NCBI GenBank assembly: GCA_038373885.1
Contig: JAWZYV010016535.1
Location: 558,001 to 622,000, forward strand
Origin: Cheiracanthium punctorium
Lineage: Eukaryota > Arthropoda > Arachnida > Araneae > Cheiracanthiidae
Reading direction: 5' to 3'
DNA: 64,000 nucleotides
In this document: positions 47,941 through 58,550 of the stretch, one piece after another
Position numbering within the stretch: the stretch's first letter is position 1
Layout of the letters: the number at the start of each line of letters is the position of its first letter
Translations under genes and position numbers: made by a program
Notes under the pieces: model-generated
Seen by the model: the letters and a program-made list of their open reading frames with translations, nothing else
What the model was told of the DNA's origin: nothing
Databases searched by the model: none

Positions 47941-48019
47941 GTCCGTGGTTCGTCAGGAACGCTGTTGCCTGCATGGTTAATTGAAGTCGTTTCCTAACTT
48001 CAGCAACGGATTTTGAATG
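47941..48019 (-). pseudogene. LINE ORF2 C-terminal region, 5' fragment split off by the hAT insertion
   Basis: On the minus strand the frame reads HCSKS-like sequence, then SVAEVRKRLQLTMQATAFLT and N. It joins in frame to HGPFPAYL of 45307-44942 when the element at 45308-47940 and one GTCCGTG copy are removed. The frame is closed upstream by a stop near 48020, where LINE similarity also ends, so the LINE was already truncated. Confidence 0.75.
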
Positions 48020-49454
48020 GCACTAAACAATAAATCAGATTTTTTTCTATGAATCAGTGGTGGATCCAAAGTGGTATATCAATTAGAGATGAATGCATGA
48101 CGAGATGAAACAGATGTAGCACAGAGAAAGCTGTGTCAGCCTTCGGCAAAATCTCGCGAAAAACGAGCCAAATTAACCTTAAAGCAAGAATGCAATAAGG
48201 CAGCGAGCGAGCAGTGCTGAACTGCTCTGTATTCTGTATTAAACTCCCCGATGTATCGAATACTGCCAACGTGATTTCCTGAAAACGTATGCTTATAGAA
48301 GAAAAGTCCTGCAATAATTTGTATCAAAATATTGCAAGACTTTTCTTCTTGATTTTTTTACACACTTTAAAATGCGATCTGAAGAAATTGGTAAAATAAA
48401 AATTCTTGATGTTTCAATTTTTTTTTAACTGAAAATTTTATTTTGAGAGTTGAGCGCTAATATGAATGACGGCAGATCAATTTTCGCGAAATTTGGTACG
48501 CAGGTTTTCGGTGTCAGTAACGAAAATCTACAAAAAAAAGTTTTAAATTTAAATATTGAAAAATTAAAAATATATACATACATATTTTCTCTTGAGATTT
48601 TGACAAAATCGAAATTGACATGAAAGAGAACACTTTTGGTCTGAAAAATAGAAGCCAAATTTCAAACAAATTGAACAGACAGTTGTTCCTTCTGCGCAAG
48701 AGTTCAAACTTTTCAAACTTTGCAAGTGTTCAAATTTAAAATTGGATTTTCAGAATAGCGCGCTAATGTAACAAACGGCAAGAGCTGTTTTGGTGATGTT
48801 TAATGTGTAAGTAGTGTTTTCACTAATGGAAACCGACTGAGGCTGTGCCTTCTGGAAAAAGCACTCAGAAACTGAGAAGGGCACAGCCTCTGTTTCAATA
48901 ATTTAAACTAATTTGTCTTAAGATCTCTTCTTTAAGCAGGTGTTATTTCACATCTCTGCAGTTGCATTGTAGTATTCGAAATTAATAAACTGTGTTTTCT
49001 CAATTTCTCAGTACTTTTTTCACACTTTAGTTCAAACTTTATGCCATTTACTTGAAAACAATGGCTGTTTGCTACGGAATACTGGAAATAAATTATAGCA
49101 TTGCTGCATTCTGTAAGAATTATGTCATTTATTTTCATTAAATCAAACAGAGAGGGACAGATTCTACGAACGATATCAGATAAATTTTCCGGCCATTCCT
49201 TTTTTCCGTTTCTTTCAATTGAAGATTGATTTTTTGAAGAATTTTGTTGGGTAGTTTTTTGTTTTAATGCTTTTTAGAAGTGGGGGGGATTTACAGTTTC
49301 CATGCAGAAGAGACAGGAATTTTTATCACAACTATATAAGGATTTTGTAAGACGAGACAAAGCTTTGAAGCTGTTTTGCGAGAAGCGAGGGGCAGTTATT
49401 TTTTATCCATTTGAGTTATTTTTTATCCATTCCTTATCCATTGAACTATGAAAC

Positions 49455-49650
49455 ACATGGCGGGAGATGAAATCGCCCAAGTGGCGCCACAGAGATAAAG
49501 AAGTTTTCTGGCACAGCTGGCTGTGCATCGATGGCAACGGCTGCAATTCATAAGCGTTGGGACCATTTAACGATTTTTTTTTTCAATTAGCACTGAAAGT
49601 GCTAAAATAAGATGGTTTCACGGCGCAATCACAGCGCGTCAAAGTGTTAA
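49455..49650 (+). mobile_element. Diverged relative of the TTAA family
   Basis: It contains 'acagctggctgtgc', 'gatggcaacggctgc' and 'agcgttggg', and a right end 'gcgcgtcaaagtgttaa' resembling the family's 3' terminus. The left end was not found. Confidence 0.45.
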
Positions 49651-50308
49651 CCCATTCCGTTTCGCTCCCGTAATATTTTTGGGCTGGAGAGTTCAAAAGT
49701 TATGTGCCAGAAAGAGAGCATTTCAATTCTTATAAACAGAGTATTTTTTTCAAAATGTCCAAAACCTTTAAATGCATGCATATATTGTGCATGCACTTAT
49801 TTTTATACAATAATTTTTGGATAAAAAATAGGTGGTTTTTACCGTTTTCTTGAAAACAGAAATTGCAATCCCGCACTGTTCTTCGTTTCGCGGGATTTCG
49901 GGATTGTGACTTGCTGATCCTGCGGGATTGACACTTCATTCAACCAAAAATTAATTTTAAAGAGAAAAGTAAGGAAAAGTAAGAGTTTCATCACTATCAA
50001 GTTTAACTTTAATAATAATAATTTATCTTATTTGATAATTAATACAATACTTTACATAAATATGAAAATTATAGTTATGATATTCATAATAATATAGTGT
50101 TATTTCTTAGTTGCTGAAAAAGAAGAATGCAAAAAAGACAGCATAGAGAGGCACTCGCCTTCCAAGTCTTGATCTAATTTTGATAGAGAATACAAAAGCA
50201 CTTGACAAAGGCTTTCTTTTCTTTACTTTTTTCTTTTTTTGTGAAACCCTGAAGGAATTATACACTTTACAGGGTTAACTGAAGTTCACCTTTGAAAAAC
50301 GTTAATGG

Positions 50309-50489
50309 CATGGGCGGCCATATGATTGTTTGTGGGTAGGGGTGAAGGGGACAAGCCAAGTGTCCTGTCCCAGAAAGATACAATATTTAGTGTTGAAACG
50401 TATCTGTGTTATATCGATATGTAAATCATAACAATATGGTAGCTGGGGGTACTAAGGGCTATCCCTGCCAATAGGTATGAGCGCCAATG
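50309..50489. mobile_element. hAT-like MITE, CATGGGCGCCCATAT family (181 bp)
   Basis: The left end CATGGGCGGCCATATGATTG and the right end ATAGGTATGAGCGCCAATG are inverted, and the internal order ('ggggacaagccaag...tcctg') parallels 43135-43320. A matching target duplication is not evident. Confidence 0.65.
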
Positions 50490-52241
50490 ATCACTGGTTC
50501 TTATTCTTGATCTTACGCAAAAATTTTTGGTCAACTAATGATTGGAAAGGTGGCGTGGAACTGTAATAAAAATGATTTCTTTCTCAGTTTCAATCCCACG
50601 GGATCACGGTCTTAATTCCGCGAGACTAGTCCCGCAAACATTTGTGCGGGATCCCTTTCCCGCGTGTTTGGGACTGTACTCCCTACTTGAAAATAATACG
50701 ACCTGGGTTAAGTAAGAAATCTTTGCGAGACGCGAATTAGGTCTCTCCCGTTTAGCATAGCAGCTGAAGAGATTCGTTTTCTCTTTCAAAATACATATTT
50801 TGTAATGGGAACGTTCACACATAAACGTGAATTTAGTCCTCTTTGGCTGCACACTTTTCATTCAACGGATCTTAAATGGAAAAAAAAAAAAAAAAAGTTT
50901 CGTTGTCTTTAATTAGCGCCAAAGGCAGATTTTCTTCTATTTATCGAACACTAACGCACGATATTAACTTAGGTGAAGTACAAACCAGAAAAAGTGACAT
51001 TTCAAAGCGCGACGCATCATCTTTACTATGCATTTTGTTTGTTGGCTTGTAACAATGAATGTGATGCACTTTTCGTCAAATAAAATTGACACTAGTGACA
51101 GTATGCTATTGATTTCTGAAGAAAGGATATTTTTATAAGTCTTTGTATAGAAAAAAAATGTATGAATCTTAGCAACGTTCTGTTGTAATGTATACGGAAG
51201 TCATTTCAAAATACTGCTTACGATAGTCTTTCTATGTGTAAGAGACGTCATAATGTCAAATAGGACGACCCTGCCCCCCTTTTTTTAATTCAATTTTTCA
51301 TATAGGATCCATTAAAAAGTATCATCTGAAAAATAAATTCGTGCTAAAAATTTTATGACCAAGATAATTATCTAATATTTTAATGAATTTATATAACGCA
51401 AATAAAAATATGGACCTTTCTTTTTAGTTACATAATCATTATAAAAATTAATACAATCTGAAAAATAAATCTATGAAACACATTACATGTTTGAAGGTGT
51501 AATATAGTACTTGCCAATGACGTAAACTTCCCTTTTTAAAAAATAGCATCATAAAAGGCTATACTGTATTATGAAGTTTTAAAAGTGTCATTAAAATCTA
51601 CTTAATCAAACTCTTATGCTATTCGGAACATTAAAAGTAAATTCTAAATTACCTTCAAGCTTTAGCCTTCAGCGAAGCTAGAATTGTTTTCCACGTAATA
51701 CGACCTTCAACGTTTCGACTAATTTTCTTACACCCCAACAACTAAGAAAACTGTTTGAGCCCAATAAAATAATTATACGTCGTCACAGCCGTCTGTTGTA
51801 CGACGACGTTGCGGTATCATTTCAAGAAATCTACTTCAGATTGAGCTTTCGTTAAAACTCAATCAAGCCTGTCTTAAAAAAGAAGCTGTTTGCTTTAAAA
51901 GTATTCCGACAATTTCATAGAAATTTTCCGAATGATATAAGAATATCTTGGTTTATCTCTGATGGTAATGATGGAAAATATTTTATGAGCCAGTTTTTAA
52001 ACATTGTTTTATTCAATGCTTAAACCAAAACACAAGTGTAAATTTTAATCAACACTTGTTAACTGCAATGAACAAGTTTAATTTTTGACAAATGCATTGT
52101 AAAAAAATTATTTTTGAGAATATTTCAGATTTTTAAAACCTTGTTTAAATACGTAATAAAGTGATAGTATTATATTTCAGTTTTTTTTTTTTTGTTTGTT
52201 TTTTTTTAACACGCTTTTATTATTTTCACCATATCAATGTA

Positions 52242-52385
52242 ATGGAATCTTGTAATTCAGTGCTCACCCAGCTTCCAGACATCCAATTAAGTGAAATTTT
52301 GCGGGCCTATAAAGAACCAATGACGCCATCGCAAAGCAATAATATTGAAAATGGTGCACTTAGTGTTTATAATTCTTTTACATGA
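52242..52385 (+). other. Short open frame of unknown status, weak KIND-like resemblance
   Basis: The frame from the ATG contains LPDIQLSEILRAYKEPMTPS. This recalls the start of KIND domains (the Spire family has LSLEEIL..Y..PI.EEQ) but loses the expected following residues. It ends at 52383-52385 with no good splice donor in frame. A poly-T tract precedes it. It may be a decayed exon, a coincidence or part of an unknown gene. I would not treat it as a gene without transcript evidence. Confidence 0.15.
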
Positions 52386-52488
52386 GCACTCAGAATAATT
52401 TCAATACATTATACACACGATGGAAAGTTATTATTGTCTAAAGCATATTTTAGAGACCTTCGTCTTTTTCAAACAAAGCAAAATTGAA

Positions 52489-52560
52489 TCAAGCTTAAAT
52501 CAAGCTTGACATTTGGCTTGGCAATGCAAGGTTGGCTTAAGCTGGATTTTCGCTTGCAAA
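52489..52560. repeat. CAAGCTT-rich block, left
   Basis: It contains 'tcaagcttaaatcaagcttg' and further 'ggcttg', 'gcaag' and 'cttaagc' half-sites. A larger, related block lies at 53681-53823. Confidence 0.55.
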
Positions 52561-52689
52561 GTGCGCAGTGATGGCGCCATCTGTGAAAAAGAATTGACAT
52601 TAATTGTCTAGCGACTTCAAATTTGCTGAAAGTTCGTAAAAGATGTGTTTTATTCATGAAGCATTTTATTACCAGTGCCATATTACCGG

Positions 52690-52740
52690 CAGGGCAAACG
52701 GGGCAACTGCCCAGGGCCTACAGGTTTTAGGGCCAAAAAA
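52690..52740. mobile_element. Degenerate MITE end
   Basis: 'ggcagggcaaacggggcaactgcccagggcc' is a short partly palindromic piece related to the G/C-rich ends at 16855 and 31118. Confidence 0.35.
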
Positions 52741-53113
52741 TCTTACATCTTACACTTTTGTAATTTTAAAATAAAATTACAAAGGATAAAAAAAATTCAG
52801 AGGTTAAATAATTTTTTTAATTATAAAGTATGAACAATGAAAATAATTCAAATTTACATTTGTATAAATTAATTTAAACTTATTTTTAATTCTTCGTGAA
52901 TGCTCTATATCGATATAGCATACCAATATGTAGGAAAATAACCACATTTGTAAAGAGAATTTTTAGCGTTAAACAATAGCAAAATTTTTCAATTATTTGT
53001 TATTTTAAGAAATATTTACAAAAATGACTAAAGTGTTTGTATTCTATACATGTTAGCAACTGTGATATAGCATTTCGAAGTAACGTTTAACTATCTGTTT
53101 CTTTCATTTCAGA

Positions 53114-53142
53114 TTACTTAACACAAAATTTGTGTTAAGTAA
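53114..53142. repeat. Perfect 29-bp inverted repeat
   Basis: TTACTTAACACAAA and TTTGTGTTAAGTAA are exact complements separated by one base. It is isolated, and no partner element was recognised. Confidence 0.7.
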
Positions 53143-53474
53143 ACCCATTCTATATTTCCAAATATGGAAATTCTTCAAAATAAAATACAATTATGCTACG
53201 AAATTGATTTCAGAATCAGTCGTTTGTCTCGATTTTGGCCAGCAGTATTGCTCATGAGTGTTGCGTTACTGAAAGTTTTAAAACGTGTGCTGCTCTTAAG
53301 TTTATATTATGTTTATTTCCCTATTAGTAGAGTCTCCAAATCACACATAACATTATTTTAATTTTGATGCATCCCATGGAAAAATAAGAGAAACAAATAA
53401 CACATCGCCCACTTATCAATCTGGCGAGTAAACAGCGAGGTAAGTCACTTCAAACTTTAGTCATAGCTCCACAA

Positions 53475-53672
53475 GGCTCCGGTGGCTGAATGGATAGCGT
53501 GCTCGACTGCGAAGCCAAAGGGCCCGGGTTCTATTCCAGCCACGAACACTCGATGGAAACAGATTAAATTAAATTGAAATTTCAGCGTAGAGGGGGAAAA
53601 TGCGCGGAAAAATAAATTATGTGGGGCGCGTTAGCCAGCGGGCGCCCCGTGTATTTAGAAAATTTTTTAAGG
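53475..53672 (+). mobile_element. tRNA-derived SINE (Arg-tRNA-like head)
   Basis: The head 'ggctccggtggctgaatgg' contains a pol III A box (TGGCTGAATGG, 53483-53493), and GGTTCTATTCC (53527-53537) is a B box with one change from consensus. The anticodon-loop position reads GCG, pointing to an Arg-tRNA origin. The acceptor and anticodon stems do not pair, so it is not a tRNA gene. The tRNA-unrelated body contains 'gggcgcgttagccagcgggcgccc', a strong hairpin. The 3' end near 53672 is T/A-rich and approximate. Confidence 0.7.
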
Positions 53673-53680
53673 TTGAAATG

Positions 53681-53823
53681 TCAAGCTTAATGCAAGCTGG
53701 GCAAGTGTAAACCAGAACACTTGATTCAAGCTTGCATCAAGCTTACACGCTTGGAATTTTCAAGCTTAATTCAAGCTTATTGACTTGATAAATCAAGCTT
53801 GCTGCAAGTTTGATGCAAGTTTG
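53681..53823. repeat. CAAGCTT-rich block, right
   Basis: TCAAGCTT or GCAAGCTT-like motifs occur about ten times in both orientations in about 140 bases, ending in 'ttggtgtgctgactggg'. With the left block at 52489 it could be the subterminal repeat array of a DNA transposon spanning both, but this is inference. Confidence 0.55.
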
Positions 53824-54761
53824 GTGTGCTGACTGGGAATAGAATAAGTATCGTTTATAAAGATTTATTTTTTATTTAAAAGATGGAAATAAAGTTTTTT
53901 ACAGTATCTCTCGATTTGTCAGCTATTTTCTGTGTAAGACGGAACTGCTCATTATATTCACTTTTGTATTGATTTCCAAAAGTTACAACAAAAAAAAAGC
54001 ACTTAAAATATTTACACATAATTTGCATGGAATCTTTTCTTAAGTCAAATTTTACTTAAACGAGAAGACTTTATATTTAATGTGAGCAAATAATAGCAGA
54101 GATTTATAATCAAAATTAGCCAATTGACTAGGAAAAGTATACGAGTTTTAGTGTTCAAAAGTCTACTTTTAAAAGTTTACTGATCTGTTCAGTGGCAACG
54201 TTTCCCTTTTCATCAATTATCGCTTCAATTTCTAATATCTAATTCATCTAGTTTAGAAATACTGATAACTGAAAAATTACTTCCTCTTTCAAATTCATTT
54301 CCTAGCACGAATATTCCTTGCAAGTAAATACTCAACAGCATCTAAGCTTAGCACTTTGTCTGTATTAGGGTTTTTATCAGAAGCTCATTCATTTGCCCTT
54401 CAACACACACTATCTCATTGTTTACATAAATACTTCAACATTTCTTGAACTCCGTGAGGTGGCATATTGGTTTTCTTCCTTCCTGACACAATATCTCTCT
54501 TTGTAATTTTGTAGCTGAATTAAGTGATCATGGTTAGAAGAACGATAATCGTTAGGGGCTGTTCCATCATTAACGTGGTGTTAATTTAGATCTGTGCTTT
54601 CTTTTTCGCAATCATGGTAGGAATATCACCGAAATTCAATTTTCTACCCCCAAAAAACTTCACACGTAGTTTTACATCAAAACATAGACTAAAGCAATTG
54701 AACAACCGAAAGCTCAATTCGTTGCACAACTTCATGTGTTTTCAAACTTAGTTTAGAATTA

Positions 54762-55672
54762 CAGTGAAAACTTATATGAGCGATCCCCTCCTCTAGCAGC
54801 CCATTTTTTAAGGCGCCGATTTTTTACCTTATTTACTTAATGCTAAAAGGTCCTCTAGAAGAGACCACACAACCCCTTAACAGTGACCAGTCTCGGTTCG
54901 TTGTCCGAGAAATTTTTTGCATTTTCTCGGAACTAATGTGTCCCGGCACAAGGGGATCCAGGGGAGGTCCCCAAAAATGGATAAACTACTTTATAATTGG
55001 AGTAACTTGATATATACAACAGAGTAACTGGATTATTAATTTCCCAGAAATCTTACGTCTTTACGCAGTGGAGTACCCCTGGAACCCCGCGGCTCAAGGA
55101 GTCCCAGAATAAGGAGCGCCAGAAGCTCTAAAATAGTTAAATGTGATGTTTTAGGCTAGTTAGCCTAATTTTCAAACATTACATATTCCAATATTCTATT
55201 TCCTCTGAATTCCCCCAGTAAGGAGCCCCTTTTCATTCCTTAGCAGAGGGCCCCCCAAAGGAGCCAGTCCGGGCCTGCCTGTAGGTTAGAGAAGAGACAT
55301 GTCTAAGAAATGAGGGATTTTACTGTTGGAGCAGCGTAGTGATGTTATCAAGTCACACGAAAAAGGAATTTCAGAGAGAAAGTTAGCTGTTACTTTTGGT
55401 TGCGGGAAACCCAAAAGCAAACAGAGAGAGAAGTACTCTCTGAAAAAAAGAAGCAAACAATCCGAAATTTCTAAATATCATTAAATTTTAAAAATATGTT
55501 TGTATAATATCACTTATGTATTAGTATACAGTTTCATAAATAACAAAACAAACAATATTTTTGACCGTGTTTTTCTTGGCTATCGAATGTTTATACTTCT
55601 CTGAGCGACTATCTCTATTAACGACCGATTTTTCGGGGAACGGAGGGTGATCACTCCGGCGAAGTTTCGCTG
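54762..55672 (+). mobile_element. Pogo/Tigger-type element, internally deleted (911 bp)
   Basis: The ends CAGTGAAAACTT and the complement CAGCGAAACTTC are each bordered by TA (54760-54761 and 55673-55674), as in pogo-like Tc1/mariner elements. Inside, 55332-55460 encodes a remnant of the N-terminal CENP-B/pogo helix-turn-helix. The catalytic domain is missing, and other hAT-like fragments ('aaggggatccaggggaggtcccc', 'agtccgggcctgcctg') have accumulated inside. Confidence 0.65.
55332..55475 (+). pseudogene. Pogo/Tigger transposase HTH remnant
   Basis: The frame reads EQRSDVIKSHEKGISERKLA then VTFGCGK. This fits the pogo/CENP-B DNA-binding pattern (K..VI...E.G.S.RK.A..FG.GK). It then runs into KPKSKQREKYSLKKRSKQSE and a stop. 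Only the first DNA-binding helices remain, so it has no transposase activity. Confidence 0.65.
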
Positions 55673-55850
55673 TACATCTTTCCCCGTCCCGCTTTATATC
55701 TTTCTTGAATGTGTTTATTCATGACATGCATTTATTTGTCGAAGCCTTAGTGTAGTTCGCATTTAGAATGCAGTGGCGGAACTAGGGGAGGCCAAGGAGG
55801 TCTACACACCAAAATCAATAACGGCGGTAGTGCAAGAGTGTCATATATAT

Positions 55851-56254
55851 AAGTAAAACCTCGTTATTAGTGCGTTCGCAGAGTCGAGAGAACGAAACTA
55901 AACAATTGCACGTGCAAACCGGCGATGAGTAAAACCTGGTATTTTGCCAAAGCGCCAAACACAAATGTGAATGTCTGCTTTCTCCCATTTACGCTGTTTG
56001 GAAGTAAGAAAGGTTAAATTTGCCTAACTAGGGATTGGTGCCAAAAAATGTAATTCTTAGGTAATCCGTTTGTTTACTTTCGTTCTCTCGTTTTCGCTAA
56101 CAGACTATAGATGCAACGATAAATCCCTCTATAACGATAAAATTTTGCAGTCCTGCGGAATTCCCATACAATCTCTCCTCGATATAACGATGCATCCCTC
56201 TAGAACGATGATTTCATTCGATCCCTTAAGCATCGTTGTATCGAGGCTTTATTG
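55851..56254. mobile_element. Pogo-like MITE, 'AAACCTCG...ACGA' ends (~400 bp)
   Basis: The left end AGTAAAACCTCGTTATTAGTG and the complement of the right end, CAATAAAGCCTCGATACAACG, resemble each other and the AAACCTCGATATAACGA termini of pogo-type elements. TA lies at both sides. Internal inverted repeats include GAGAGAACGAAACTA/TACTTTCGTTCTCTC (about 55884 and 56076) and CCTCGATATAACGATG/CATCGTTGTATCGAGG (about 56178-56246). Confidence 0.5.
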
Positions 56255-56356
56255 TATAGAGCCAATATTGTAGACAGAAAATTTGAGCTCAATCGAATGC
56301 ACCGATTAGGAGCTGTCATGTTGACTGACATGCACACATACAAGCATACATCATCG

Positions 56357-56510
56357 CATGGGCGCCGGCAGCATAGGGCAAGGGGGGCAGTTGCCCCACC
56401 CTGGATTTTTGTATGCAGTGTTTTCCCTTACTTTTTTGTTCTTTTCAACATGGTAACCATACGTTGAAGTAGTCTTTGGCCCCCTAGAGTAGTCTTTGCC
56501 CCCCTTAACG
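56357..56510 (-). mobile_element. Truncated copy of the 46493 MITE, inverted
   Basis: It starts CATGGGCGCCGGCAGCATAGG and matches the complement of 46493-46650 through 'catggtaaccatacgttgaagtagtc'. Then it duplicates 'agtagtctttgcccc' and stops before the other tip. The open frames at 56252-56467 and 56351-56548 are within it. Confidence 0.75.
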
Positions 56511-57327
56511 TAATTGAATTCAGAAGACCCCAAAAAGTGTAAATACATCGAAATTTCAAAGTCGAATTATTCCACGACTACAATCATTTTCCTACATGGT
56601 ACATGCTCCGAAAGTAAAATACGTGTATTATACTTTTTTTTTTCGTACCTAAGATTTGGAGAAAACTAACCGAATTCTCCGAAAAGATTTATAGCCGAGC
56701 CATTCCTGGAAAACGCTCTTCGCTGTTGCTTAACCTTTATCCCCTTCGTAAGGGGCCCCCTCTCTTTCTCTTCTCACGAGCGGTTTCTCAGGAGGAGAAA
56801 AGACAAGAAAAGAAAATGGAAAAAAAAATATTGTTTATAATGATTCTTTAAACCTTTGCGGTTTTTCTGCGAATATTCGAAAAAGACTTGCTGCAAGAAC
56901 TTTTGTCCAGAATAAAAATAAGAAAATATTTCCTCATTTCTTACTCAAGGCTGATCAAAGAACATGCACAGAAAAAACACACACACACGGTAATTTATGA
57001 CTATTAATTAAATAAATAAAACGCCACTTCCTTTACATCTAACGACATGAAGTATCTTGAACGTCTGATGAACTTCATCTTAATGAATCATAATAGCTGA
57101 TGTATCTTAGCTGGCCGGCAAGTAATAGGGTAAAGTGACCACAGTAAATGTACTCTTCAGCACAGTTGGTTCTTTAAAAAAACCTGCAGTATGTTTTTTT
57201 TTATTATACTTTTTTTTGTATTTATCAGTATCGTGTTACATGTAATTTATGTAGAAAGTTGGGGTAGCGTATGTTACTGAATTTGGGTTTCGGGTAGGGT
57301 TTTCAAGTAAAATGAGACACAGTTAGA

Positions 57328-57371
57328 TCAGTCGATGAATGGACATTGACATGGTATTGTTCATCGACTGA
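57328..57371. repeat. Perfect 12-bp inverted repeat
   Basis: TCAGTCGATGAA (57328-57339) and TTCATCGACTGA (57360-57371) are exact complements around a 20-base centre. The piece 'catcgactgaaa' also occurs near 19237. Confidence 0.5.
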
Positions 57372-58454
57372 AATTCTATAATTTTCTATGTAAATATACA
57401 CAGTACAATAAACATCTATTACTAATCTTCATTTCAAGAGATTGACATGTTACCAGGGAAACCAATTAAGCGTAATTGAGTAACCAAAATCAACACGAAG
57501 AGAAAATGCATTGACATAATTCCAATTAACTCACAGCAGCAGACAGCAGAAATGTTAAACTGGCAGTAGAGCAGTTTGAAAACTTAATAAGAACTATTTC
57601 CCTCTATAATCTTGGGCTGTCAGACGTTTGCTTCAGTGCTCTTCTCTGCAAATAGGTTCTCCCCCCCCCCCCTTTCGTCGTATGTCGACCGATTCAACTC
57701 CATTTATGGTTTTTCAATTCGCTGATAAACTTTTGCAGGAAAAAAGTGGGTGTTGCTATTGGAAAACGTTAAAATTATTTCCCTGTAACCGTAACTGTGA
57801 GAGCTCTATTAATTTAAATAATCCTAATCTTGAGTGCACACCTCTAAATAACTGTATCCGAAATCTTATCTCTATTGGTAAAAGGTAACGGCAGCTAGAG
57901 GTCCATATATTGGGGGAGTTTTGTTATGAGCATCCTACTATATAGTTACGCTGATACCCGACTCACTGACTCACTCTGTAACTATTCCGGGTAACCACCT
58001 CAATAGAAATATTTTACCGCCATTACTACAAGAAGATTAAAAAGTTCAAAAAGATTAAAAAGCATAAAAAGCGTAGTAATATCAACACCGTTTATACAAT
58101 CCGCTTGAAATTTTTCATAATTATGTATGAAAATATAATGAACAATCTTTGCTACTTTAAAAATCTGAAAATGCACCGGTTCCGTCATTTTTAAGCGATT
58201 TTTTTTCCTATTTTCAGATCCATTTTATTTCCGGGAGTAAAAAAAGTGAATCATTTGCGTGACAAAATGAGCTTTTGAAATCGATATGACATCATATTCA
58301 TCACGGTCATCAGGCTTTGAAAGAAAAGTGCGATTCCAATTCGTTTAAGTTTTTTCCAGATTACATAGTTTAAATTTTTTTCACAAATAAATCGTCTGCA
58401 TGGATATAAGAATTCCCACTCAAAAAATCTTGTTTCTTATACTTCAATTTTCAC

Positions 58455-58550
58455 GCATGTGACTGGCCGACTGTCTGGCTATTTCTTGATGTAGATGGTG
58501 GTATGTTTTAGCTACCAGTTTATTTTACTTTTGCTATATATATATATCTA
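58455..58550 (+). repeat. Dispersed repeat, second copy (resembles 12449-12543)
   Basis: It matches the 12449 copy in order and spacing and ends in an (AT)n run, as tails of retroposed sequences often do. Confidence 0.5.

Larger units (their letters stand above)
48028..52488. other. Intergenic with scattered repeat debris
   Basis: 48060-48330 and 49340-49395 contain 'gacgagac' and 'tctcgcg' pieces like the subterminal repeats of the 38344 MITE. 51655-51860 is less AT-rich and unexplained. No gene supported. Confidence 0.35.

Noticed and set aside
53475..53550. Functional tRNA-Arg gene
   Set aside because: A and B boxes are present, but the acceptor and anticodon stems do not pair and a SINE body follows.
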